From the NCBI RefSeq assembly GCF_016860605.1, contig NZ_BNJR01000010.1, positions 162,768 to 226,767 of the forward strand: DNA of 64,000 nt. Reading direction: 5' to 3'. Of the stretch, positions 34,320-41,430 are shown piece after piece. The translations under genes and the position numbers were made by a program. The notes beneath the pieces were generated by a model, which worked only from the letters and a program-made list of their open reading frames with translations, had not been told where the DNA came from and did not search any database. Each line of letters opens with the position of its first letter. Positions within the stretch are counted from its first letter, which is position 1. This DNA comes from Lentilactobacillus fungorum. GTDB lineage: Bacteria; Bacillota; Bacilli; Lactobacillales; Lactobacillaceae.

Positions 34320-35117
34320 TTAGTTCAAAAGGTACTTCTTGTCAATTTCTGGGTCTTGCGAAGTTAGAATCTTAGGACCATCTTTGGTAATTGCCAAAGT
34401 ATGTTCGTATTGCGCTGATGGGGTGCCATCGGCTGAAACATAGTAGGTCCAATCATCTTTTTTGTCATACCGATCCTTAATGCCCCAAGTACCTGTATTG
34501 ACCATTGGTTCAATGGTAATAGTCATGCCTTCTTTTAGACGAAGGCCTTGACCGGGAACCCCGTAAGCGGGTACGTTTGGTGCTTCATGGATGGATGGCT
34601 GAATGCCGTGGCCAATCAATTCACGAACGTCACCCATGTGGTTTTCGTCTTCCACGTAAGTTTGAATAGCCGCGCCAATGTCACCAAGCCGATTGCCGAT
34701 AACAGCTTGATCGATCCCCAAGTAAAGCCCTTTGCGAGTCACATCCATTAATTGCTTGATTTCATCTGAAACGTCGCCAACAGCATATGTCCAGCAAGAA
34801 TCGCTTTCAAAGCCATCCTTGTTCACACACATATCGACCTTGACAACATCCCCATTTTTTAGCTTTAGCCCTTTACGAGGAATGCCATGGGCCACTTCGT
34901 CGTTGATTGAAATACATGTCGCAAACTTGTAGCCGTCAAAGCCCATTTCTGAAGGGTAGGCGTTATGTTCCTTGATGTATCGCCGGGCGAACAGCTCAAT
35001 GTCCCAAGTATCCAAGCCAGGCTTGATCATCTTGCGAAGTTCCTTATGAACGCCGGCAAGAACCGCCCCCGATTCAGCCATTTTTTCAATTTCACGTGGT
35101 GATTTTAATGTAATCAA
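34320..35117 (-). CDS. map: Methionine aminopeptidase, type I
   Basis: A 265-residue metalloprotease that removes N-terminal Met from new proteins. All five metal ligands are visible: Asp in VKVDMCV, Asp in ESDSCWT, His in GHGIQPSIHE, Glu in ITIEPMV and Glu in QYEHTLAIT. The length is typical for type I. Monocistronic with its own terminator. Confidence 0.95.
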   Translation of the reverse strand: MITLKSPREIEKMAESGAVLAGVHKELRKMIKPGLDTWDIELFARRYIKEHNAYPSEMGFDGYKFATCISINDEVAHGIPRKGLKLKNGDVVKVDMCVNKDGFESDSCWTYAVGDVSDEIKQLMDVTRKGLYLGIDQAVIGNRLGDIGAAIQTYVEDENHMGDVRELIGHGIQPSIHEAPNVPAYGVPGQGLRLKEGMTITIEPMVNTGTWGIKDRYDKKDDWTYYVSADGTPSAQYEHTLAITKDGPKILTSQDPEIDKKYLLN

Positions 35118-35177
35118 TGAATTTACTTCCTTTTGTTTTGATTGAGTTTAGCTTCGAGACCTATCTACCATTAAAAC

Positions 35178-35206
35178 ATAAAAAATGGCCAAGCGGCCAC
35201 TTTTTA
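35178..35206 (-). terminator. Terminator of the 56-residue protein gene
   Basis: On the minus strand AAGTGGCC, GCTT, GGCCATTTTTT: a tight stem with a T run starting at the stop codon. Confidence 0.85.
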
Positions 35207-35374
35207 ACTCATCTCGTCGATGATGCCCTTCTGGAGAGCTTCTTGGATTAATTTGACTTCCGCGATTTTGGAATCAACCAGATATTGAGTAGCTTCATCC
35301 TTGTCATTTTTAGCGGACTTCATTTGATCATTAAGAAATTGCAACTGGTTATGAAGATATTCAGTTAGCTTCAT
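35204..35374 (-). CDS. Small helical protein, 56 residues
   Basis: Starts ATG at 35374 after GAGGTGAT and ends TAA at 35204. The product (MKLTEYLHNQLQFLNDQMKS at the N-terminus, ending IIDEMS) is almost entirely charged and amphipathic helix and looks like a coiled-coil dimer. Ribosome site, clean frame and immediate terminator all support a real gene, but its length is below usual cut-offs. No family is recognised. Confidence 0.7.
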   Translation of the reverse strand: MKLTEYLHNQLQFLNDQMKSAKNDKDEATQYLVDSKIAEVKLIQEALQKGIIDEMS

Positions 35375-35650
35375 GGTATCACCTCGCAGGATTGGATCTC
35401 TTTACTTATATTATATATCATTAATGATTGGTTTTCATGAAATATATATGGACGACTATTAGTTTACTCATCATTGCTAAAATTAGCAATTGATTTGTTT
35501 TTAGATTGGAATTGTTCTAATGTAGTTTGCTTTAATTCAACATCTTCTGATATATATTGCCATTGATGACAGATAAAGCATTAGCGTAAGCAAAATTATT
35601 TGATTAGTATTACAAATGAATTATAATAACTTTGAATTGGAGGTGAGATC

Positions 35651-35895
35651 ATGAGTAAATTAAGAGCATATTATGATAATTCTTGTCCACTTTGTATAAC
35701 TGTAAAGCAAAAAAGGGGAAAGACTTTTACGCAACAATTAATAGGGTAGTAGATATAATGGATGTCGTTGCCGCAGGAGTAGTATTGGTTGATGTCTTGG
35801 CAGCGGTTTCAGTATTAGTAGGAGTTGGAGCACTTTCACCTAACTCGCTTGGAACACAAATGACGATTCGTGATTTAGTTAATAGTGTTCAATGA
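35651..35895 (+). pseudogene. Possible frameshifted small gene (N-terminus like DCC oxidoreductases)
   Basis: After TTGGAGGTGAG an ATG opens MSKLRAYYDNSCPLCITVKQ and stops after 32 codons; the first part resembles the YYDGxCPLC start of DCC-family thiol oxidoreductases. The overlapping -1 frame continues as KKGKDFYATINRVVDIMDVV and then a Val/Ala-rich membrane-like segment (GVVLVDVLAAVSVLVGVG) to 35895. The frames meet at an A6-G4 run, suggesting a frameshift or a sequencing error. The joined 80-residue product is not a normal DCC protein, so identity is uncertain. Confidence 0.4.
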
Positions 35896-35945
35896 TTTGG
35901 TATGAAGAAGGTTCTTTTGTTATGAATTCAATTTAGGTTATTGTT

Positions 35946-36215
35946 TTGATCATACGAATTATAATGTGGGGAATTTATATGATTGATCCAATTCACAAGA
36001 TCTCTCAGTGGTTCGGTTATCGAAGTGAAGGAGCTCGAACATCACTAGCTAATTGGGAACATGCCCAAAGAATGTTTTATGGTGCGTCATTCCCCTTCTT
36101 TGCGATCATGGCATTGATTAATTACTTTGTTCCACTATCAGGTCCAGTGGCAGCATTTGTTATTTTTGGAGGAGTAATGGCCATCGTTGTCTATATTGAA
36201 ATGCATTTAGAATAG
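35946..36215 (+). CDS. SdpI-like membrane protein, first of two tandem copies, damaged start
   Basis: The product resembles the next gene over its whole length (GYRSEGARTSLANWEHAQRMFYG, the SdpI/YhfL signature) with two C-terminal helices. SdpI proteins give immunity to membrane-active peptides. An ATG with AAGAAGG upstream (about 35923) opens MNSI but is followed at once by TAG; reading resumes as VIVLIIRIIMWGIY, matching the N-terminal helix of the second copy. The remaining start would be a TTG at 35946 without ribosome site, so the copy is probably weakly expressed or dying. Confidence 0.65.
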   Translation: MIIRIIMWGIYMIDPIHKISQWFGYRSEGARTSLANWEHAQRMFYGASFPFFAIMALINYFVPLSGPVAAFVIFGGVMAIVVYIEMHLE

Positions 36216-36283
36216 GTAGAAAGTAGCATCCAGTGTACAATTAAAAATGTTCAGTGGCCCGATGCAAAGTGAGGTATATTGTC

Positions 36284-36577
36284 ATGAATATAATTCTGAT
36301 TACAGTGTTAATCGTACTGATTATAGGATGCGGAATTTATGCAGTTGATTCAACTCATAAAGTTTCTCGTTGGATTGGTTACCGAAGTGAAGGAACACGA
36401 TCTTCGTTAGCTAACTGGGAGCATGCACAACGAATGTTTTATGGCATTTCAATTCCCTTCTTTGCAGTATTGACGATGATTAATTATTTTATAGCATTAT
36501 CAAATCTAGTGATTGGCATTATCCTCGTTGTGTGGGCGGTTGCGATTATGATTATCATCGAGACTCATTTAAATTGA
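36284..36577 (+). CDS. SdpI-like membrane protein, second tandem copy
   Basis: A 97-residue protein: N-terminal helix (about 1-22), then the SdpI/YhfL-type loop STHKVSRWIGYRSEGTRSSLANWEHAQRMF given here in outline (GYRS...W..A), then two more helices. The family includes SdpI, the signal and immunity protein for the SdpC toxin. No SdpC-like toxin is seen. ATG at 36284 has GAGG 9 nt upstream. It and the first copy arose by duplication. Confidence 0.72.
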   Translation: MNIILITVLIVLIIGCGIYAVDSTHKVSRWIGYRSEGTRSSLANWEHAQRMFYGISIPFFAVLTMINYFIALSNLVIGIILVVWAVAIMIIIETHLN

Positions 36578-36636
36578 ACTATGGTATTTTTAATTAAAGA
36601 AGTTAAATAATATTATGTCAAAGAGGATTATAAAAG

Positions 36637-36798
36637 ATGGTTGATAACATTTGGTTACGGTGGTTCTTCGTCTGTTTTTATTTGGTGATGGGGATCTTAC
36701 TGTACATAGGTATGAGCATGGTGGTCATGTATTTGATGGTCATCGGAATGTTTTTGGAGGCGTTGATTAGCCTGATTGATTATTACGTTAAAAAATAG
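36637..36798 (+). CDS. Small membrane protein, 53 residues
   Basis: ATG at 36637 after AAGAGG opens a frame for MVDNIWLRWFFVCFYLVMGI, a second Met-rich helix and a short acidic-basic end (DYYVKK). Two membrane helices are predicted by eye. It follows the SdpI-like pair by 59 nt and could belong to the same unit. Too short for usual calling; function unknown. Confidence 0.5.
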   Translation: MVDNIWLRWFFVCFYLVMGILLYIGMSMVVMYLMVIGMFLEALISLIDYYVKK

Positions 36799-37061
36799 GA
36801 AACATTGCGGTAGTTTGGGATTGTCTTATAAGTGGCTGTCTAAGAAGTTGGTGGCGTTGAAGCGGGGTGAATGGTTGACTGAAACTTGAAAGCTAATAAC
36901 TCCTGCGACTCCTCACACCCTTAAGCTTTAACTGTTAATCAGTGAGTACCAGCAGCTGACATGTGCCGACGATGAAGCTCGCAAAATTAATTGCTAATTT
37001 CCAATATTTTTTCGCAACGAGGTTTATAGTGAACCTATTAATTCATTTTGGGGGAGTTAGC

Positions 37062-37664
37062 ATGGATAAATCACGGGTTGAAGCCTTTACGGATGCCGTT
37101 TTGGCAATTATTCTGACAATTATGATTTTGGAGTTTAAGACCCCGGTGTCATTTTCGATTTGGGCGATTGACAACCAGTTGCCCTATTTGATTTCTTATG
37201 CAATTGGTTATTTATTTATTGGCACGGCTTGGTACAATCACCATTATATGTTTGCCAAGACTCACCGAATTACGAAAGCCGTTTACTGGGCCAATAACTT
37301 TTGGATGTTTACAACGTCGTTTCTTCCGGTTGCTACGTCGTGGGTTGGGCGAGGGTTCAATGAGCAAGGACCAGAAATCTTTTATGGTATCGTGTATTTT
37401 CTATGGTCTTTGGCGTACCTGCTGTTGTCGAAGACGTTGATTCTGGCTAACATTTCTGATCGTCATGAAAAAGCAGCAAATAGTATTCGCCAGATGCGAA
37501 TTTATCGATTTATGTCTAATTGGAAATTAGTGTTGATCCAAGTTATTTTGGTTGTTCTTGGGCTAATCTATGTGCCGGCGACACAGATGCTGATCGTCAC
37601 CCTTGAAATTGTGTTCGTTGGTGCCCGGTTCAATAAAGATAGTGATCGGCTGTTTAATTCATAG
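37062..37664 (+). CDS. TMEM175 family potassium channel-like protein (DUF1211)
   Basis: A 200-residue membrane protein with six helices. The TMEM175 signature RVEAFTDAVLAIILTIMILE forms helix 1 (RxxxFSDxxxAIxxTI consensus, here with T for S). Bacterial homologues are tetrameric K+ leak channels. ATG at 37062 has GGGGGAG 5 nt upstream; the frame to 36963 upstream lacks a ribosome site. Ends at the hairpin at 37737. Confidence 0.85.
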   Translation: MDKSRVEAFTDAVLAIILTIMILEFKTPVSFSIWAIDNQLPYLISYAIGYLFIGTAWYNHHYMFAKTHRITKAVYWANNFWMFTTSFLPVATSWVGRGFNEQGPEIFYGIVYFLWSLAYLLLSKTLILANISDRHEKAANSIRQMRIYRFMSNWKLVLIQVILVVLGLIYVPATQMLIVTLEIVFVGARFNKDSDRLFNS

Positions 37665-37736
37665 CAATGTCAATGGGCTGTCAAGTTTGCTGATAACAAT
37701 CAAACTAGCAGCGGTAAAACGGGCTGAATGGGTGAT

Positions 37737-37797
37737 CTAAAAATAGTGGACTAATCAGCTTACTTGGCAAGAAGTGCTGGTTGGTCCACTATTTTGC
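37737..37797 (+). terminator. Terminator after the TMEM175-like gene
   Basis: AAAATAGTGGACTAATCAGC pairs with GCTGGTTGGTCCACTATTTT. The stretch 37798-38025 shows no supported gene. Confidence 0.75.
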
Positions 37798-38025
37798 TTA
37801 GGCAACGTTTGGAACCCAAGTGTAGACAAATAAACAAATTATTTAAAATCCGAAGTTCAAATAATTGTTGTGCCATTTTTTCTGAAATTAATCAAGTGTT
37901 GGCCATCAATGTCGAAGTTGCTGATGGGGTTTATAAGCGCTGCTTGAAGCAAAGCACTATTGAGTCGATTCGATGCCAGTTGGTAAGGCATATCTAATTT
38001 AGAGTTGGCCGAATTCTAAATACAC

Positions 38026-38062
38026 AAAAAGGATGAACGGAAGTTGTGAGTTCATCCTTTTA
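38026..38062 (-). terminator. Terminator of the arabinofuranosidase/MFS operon
   Basis: On the minus strand AAAGGATGAAC pairs with GTTCATCC, followed by five T residues, 11 nt after the MFS stop. Confidence 0.85.
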
Positions 38063-38072
38063 TCTACAATAA

Positions 38073-39365
38073 TTATTTTACAGATTTAATTCTAAAGATT
38101 AAGATCGCTCCAATTAATTCAATGACAAATGAAGCAGGGAAGATCGCTTTATAACCGCCAAGATAAGTTACAATCAGTGAAGCTACGACGGTACCAGAAA
38201 TCTGAGATATCGTGTTTGCTAAATTGATGAAGCCCATATCTTTACCTGATGTTTCTTTATTTGGCAAGACGGCTAAGTTCAAAGCACCATCAACGGCGTT
38301 ATAGACCCCATTTCCAATTGCAGCCAAAACAGCGTAAGTTAAAATCGTCCACGGTTTATTATCAAAGAATGGGAAGAATTGAGCAATTCCAATCAGTAAA
38401 GTTGACAGGGCAACTGGTGCTTTTAATCGCCCAAGCTTATCAGCAACAGGCCCTGAGATTGCAGTGAAGATAACACCAAATACTAAGTTAATCATTGAGA
38501 TCTCTGATAAAGTTTTACCGGCACTTTGCTGACCTAAATGCATATAGTCAGTTAAAATATACAGCATGTACGCGGTAGCAATTGTGCCGCCCATAACCAT
38601 CATTAGTTTACCAGCAACAGCATACCAGTAATCTCGGGCACCTTTAGTTGGTAATGAGAAATGCAGCCAAAGAGCGCCCCAAGAGAATTTTTCCCTTGGT
38701 TCATCTAAATTACTACCTTCATGTGCAAATAGAACATGGAGAATTCCCATTCCAAACCCGATAGCAGCCATGACGTACATTCCAAGCTTAGGATTGCCCA
38801 AGAATTGAGCTGCAATCATTGTAATCACTTGAATAGCGGTGTACCCAATTCCATATAATGTTGAAATTGTTCCCCGCCACTTTGGCGCAATTCGGTCAGC
38901 TTCTTGGGCGACCATCGCCGCTGCGACGGCATTTTCTGCTGCGGCAACAAATCCCCAGATTACAACTATTATCCAAAGATCATGTAAGTTGGCAACCAAG
39001 CAAATTAAGCCTGATTCAACGATCGTTCCGCCTAAAATCCAAGGCTTTCGTTTTCCCCAACGGGTTCGGGTAATATCTGATAGACCGCCGAAAATAATGT
39101 TTGCAATGGCAGCAACAATTGACGATACTGATGCCATAATTGCAATAGCGGCAACTTTACCACTCGGATCAATTTGACTAAAATATTGCGGTAATAATGT
39201 GTTTCGAACGTTACCTGCCGGAGCTAGCCAAACAAACGGGCCGATTAACATAGCTAGACCAAAGAGCTTTGGGAACTTTGGCTGTTCGGCGTTGGTAACC
39301 TTTGCGTTCGTTGGTTCCGGTTCAGCTGGTGTTTGTTCGACATCTGATCCATTTTTCTTTGACAT
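38073..39365 (-). CDS. MFS transporter, probable sugar/oligosaccharide importer
   Basis: A 430-residue, 12-helix secondary transporter with a 30-residue hydrophilic N-terminal tail. The loop GGLSDITRTRWGKRKPW recalls the D-x-x-R-T-R-W-G-K-x-R-P motif of the glycoside-pentoside-hexuronide group, and SGPVADKLGRLKAP is the matching second-half loop. It lies 75 nt after a GH51 arabinofuranosidase on the same strand, so uptake of arabinosides or arabino-oligosaccharides is likely. A cre-like site lies between the two genes. Confidence 0.82.
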   Translation of the reverse strand: MSKKNGSDVEQTPAEPEPTNAKVTNAEQPKFPKLFGLAMLIGPFVWLAPAGNVRNTLLPQYFSQIDPSGKVAAIAIMASVSSIVAAIANIIFGGLSDITRTRWGKRKPWILGGTIVESGLICLVANLHDLWIIVVIWGFVAAAENAVAAAMVAQEADRIAPKWRGTISTLYGIGYTAIQVITMIAAQFLGNPKLGMYVMAAIGFGMGILHVLFAHEGSNLDEPREKFSWGALWLHFSLPTKGARDYWYAVAGKLMMVMGGTIATAYMLYILTDYMHLGQQSAGKTLSEISMINLVFGVIFTAISGPVADKLGRLKAPVALSTLLIGIAQFFPFFDNKPWTILTYAVLAAIGNGVYNAVDGALNLAVLPNKETSGKDMGFINLANTISQISGTVVASLIVTYLGGYKAIFPASFVIELIGAILIFRIKSVK

Positions 39366-39398
39366 CTTTAATCCTCCCTGTGAAAATAGTTTTATTTG

Positions 39399-39412
39399 CT
39401 AAAACGCTTTCA
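39399..39412 (-). promoter_or_regulatory. cre-like site before the MFS gene
   Basis: TGAAAGCGTTTTAG on the minus strand matches 12 of 14 positions of the CcpA box, 34 nt before the MFS start. Confidence 0.5.
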
Positions 39413-39440
39413 TTTTCAATAAAGAAATAGGTTGATAGCC

Positions 39441-40892
39441 CTATTTCAATGTAATCGATACCACGCTTTTTGATGGCAAGGCCAGTTGAAGTTCACCGTG
39501 ATCGAATTTGGCGCCAGTAAATGTCGCTTCAGAAACCGCGTTTGGATTTTCAAACGTATTATGGGCATCTAATTTGTCAGCAGTAAGAATCTGAGCCGAG
39601 TCAATCGTTTTCAAGGTTTTCAAACCATTAAAAGTAATTACCTGATTTTCATGAGCATCATAATTGCAAATTGAAATTGTCACCGTTCCATTCTTACGAG
39701 AAGCGGTGTAAGTGACGTTATCTGGAACTTGGCCGATGCCTTCAAGTAATTCAGCATCCATGTGTTTTTGATACATATCAAAGACATAATAGGTAGGGGT
39801 CTTCAGCATTTGATCCCCCTTGGTTAAAATCATTGCCTGAAGAACGTTTACCATCTGAGCAATATTAGCCATATATACTCGATCCGCATGTTTGTGGAAA
39901 ATATTCAAATTAATTGCAGCTACCATTGCATCACGAATCGTGTTTTGCTGATGAAGGAACCCTGGATTAGTTCCCTTTTCAACGTTATACCAAGTGCCCC
40001 ATTCATCAACAATCAAGTTAACTTTTTTCTCAGGATCGTAATGGTCCATAATCGTTGAATGCTTGGTGATTAATTCATCCATATGTTTAGCCCTGGTCAT
40101 GGTTGATGACCATTGAGATTCGGGGAAGTTAGTTGCATCGCCCTTATTTTGGCCCCAAGTTCCCGTTGGTAACGTATAGTAATGTAAACTGATACCGTCT
40201 AAATATTGGCCAGCGGCATTCATCACTGTATCTGTCCAGTGATAATCATCTTCGTTAGGTCCGCAGGCGACTTTATAGATGGGATGTTCCTTATCGTACT
40301 GTGGCAAAAATGTTTGATACTGACGGTAAACATCGGCATAATATTCGGGGCGCATGTTGCCGCCGCCACCCCAAGATTCATTACCAATACCGAAGAATTT
40401 AACCGGCCATGGTGTTTTTTGACCATTTTGCCGGCGCAAGTTAGCCATTGGCGATTCGCCTGGCATTGTCATGTATTCAACCCATTCGGCCATTTCTTGA
40501 ACTGTACCGCTACCAATGTTTGCATTAATATAAGCATCAGCACCAAGCTGTCTTAACAATTCAAAGTATTCGTGGGTTCCAAAATGGTTATTTTCGGTTA
40601 CGTCACCCCAGTTTGTATTAACGATCTTTTTCCGGCCATCTTTGGGACCAATACCATCACGCCAATGATAAGTATCGGCAAACAAACCACCTGGCCACCG
40701 TAACACTGGAACATGAATTTTCTTTAACGCGTTGACAACGTCGCTGCGCATGCCATTAACATTTGGAATGTCAGAGTGATCGCCAACGTACAAGCTACCG
40801 TAGATACCATTTCCTAGATGTTCAGAAAACTGACCGTAGATGTACTTGCTAATTTGAGGACCAGTTTTCTGTAGGATGATCTCAACTGTCAT
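39441..40892 (-). CDS. abfA: Alpha-L-arabinofuranosidase, GH51
   Basis: A 483-residue intracellular glycosidase releasing L-arabinose from arabinan or arabinoxylan oligosaccharides. Family features: GQFSEHLG near the N-terminus, VLRWPGGLFADTYHW, the acid/base Glu in FFGIGNESWGGGG and the nucleophile Glu in LIVDEWGTWY, with a beta-sandwich at the C-terminus. There is no signal peptide. ATG at 40892 (before TVEIILQK) is chosen since AAAGG lies 9 nt upstream; the frame continues to 40991 without support. First gene of a two-gene operon; two operator-like repeats and a cre site lie upstream. Confidence 0.92.
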   Translation of the reverse strand: MTVEIILQKTGPQISKYIYGQFSEHLGNGIYGSLYVGDHSDIPNVNGMRSDVVNALKKIHVPVLRWPGGLFADTYHWRDGIGPKDGRKKIVNTNWGDVTENNHFGTHEYFELLRQLGADAYINANIGSGTVQEMAEWVEYMTMPGESPMANLRRQNGQKTPWPVKFFGIGNESWGGGGNMRPEYYADVYRQYQTFLPQYDKEHPIYKVACGPNEDDYHWTDTVMNAAGQYLDGISLHYYTLPTGTWGQNKGDATNFPESQWSSTMTRAKHMDELITKHSTIMDHYDPEKKVNLIVDEWGTWYNVEKGTNPGFLHQQNTIRDAMVAAINLNIFHKHADRVYMANIAQMVNVLQAMILTKGDQMLKTPTYYVFDMYQKHMDAELLEGIGQVPDNVTYTASRKNGTVTISICNYDAHENQVITFNGLKTLKTIDSAQILTADKLDAHNTFENPNAVSEATFTGAKFDHGELQLALPSKSVVSITLK

Positions 40893-40926
40893 CTTTCTCA
40901 TCCTTTCATTTTTTGAGATATTGGTC

Positions 40927-40944
40927 ATTAACGTTATTGTTAAC
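40927..40944. promoter_or_regulatory. Operator-like inverted repeat upstream of abfA
   Basis: ATTAACGTTATTGTTAAC is a near-palindrome (ATTAAC, 6 nt, GTTAAC), also seen as ATTAAC-N6-GTTAAT at 41112-41129. It lies 35 nt before the abfA start, in a place for a local repressor. Confidence 0.55.
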
Positions 40945-40996
40945 AACAACATAAAATAATTGTTAATTTCTACCGGTAAAAGTTTTAACATTTCTA

Positions 40997-41010
40997 ATAT
41001 AGCGCTTACA
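40997..41010 (-). promoter_or_regulatory. cre site upstream of abfA
   Basis: TGTAAGCGCTATAT on the minus strand matches 12 of 14 positions of the CcpA consensus, indicating carbon catabolite repression of the arabinoside operon. Confidence 0.6.
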
Positions 41011-41111
41011 AATTCCGAAGTAAATATTTTTTTACTAAAAAATGAAAAAAGTTATCTAATTAATATAAATGTTAAGATAGCTGGCTGCTACTTGCTGTTT
41101 AAAAATGGAAG

Positions 41112-41129
41112 ATTAACATCATCGTTAAT
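41112..41129. promoter_or_regulatory. Operator-like inverted repeat between abfA and the alpha-galactosidase gene
   Basis: ATTAACATCATCGTTAAT has perfect 6-bp arms around 6 nt. Half-site variants TTAACATCAT (41191-41200) and TTAATATCAT (41291-41300) follow toward the alpha-galactosidase gene. The regulator is not in the window. Confidence 0.55.
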
Positions 41130-41366
41130 TTGAATTGAAAGCTGTTACGAATATTTATAGTGTGGGATAGCCAAGTTTGAATAACAATGATTAACATCAT
41201 TATCGGGGAAAGAGGCGCCCCGCTCACATGTCATCCATCGCAGTAACCCAATGATCATTATGGTGATACACCTTGATGAATTAAAAGCTGTTAATATCAT
41301 TCAAAACGTGAAAAAGAAAACGGTTGATTGGGATCCTCGAGCAAGTTGAATGTTTACTAAAATAAT

Positions 41367-41395
41367 TTGACTTTACCTTGGAAACCGGTTACATT
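41367..41395 (+). promoter_or_regulatory. Alpha-galactosidase promoter with overlapping cre
   Basis: TTGACT (41367-41372), 17 nt, TACATT (41390-41395). GGAAACCGGTTACA at 41380-41393 matches 13 of 14 cre positions and covers the -10, so CcpA would block initiation. Confidence 0.7.
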
Positions 41396-41430
41396 TGGTT
41401 TGCTAATAAAAATGTAAGGAGACACAGAAA

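Noticed and set aside
35651..35750. Programmed -1 frameshift at the A6-G4 run
   Set aside because: The zero-frame codons (CAA AAA AGG) do not give a proper X-XXY-YYZ slippery heptamer; mutation or sequencing error is simpler.
37764..37997. 77-codon frame, possible transposase remnant
   Set aside because: Starts inside a terminator hairpin, has no ribosome site and no recognisable motif.
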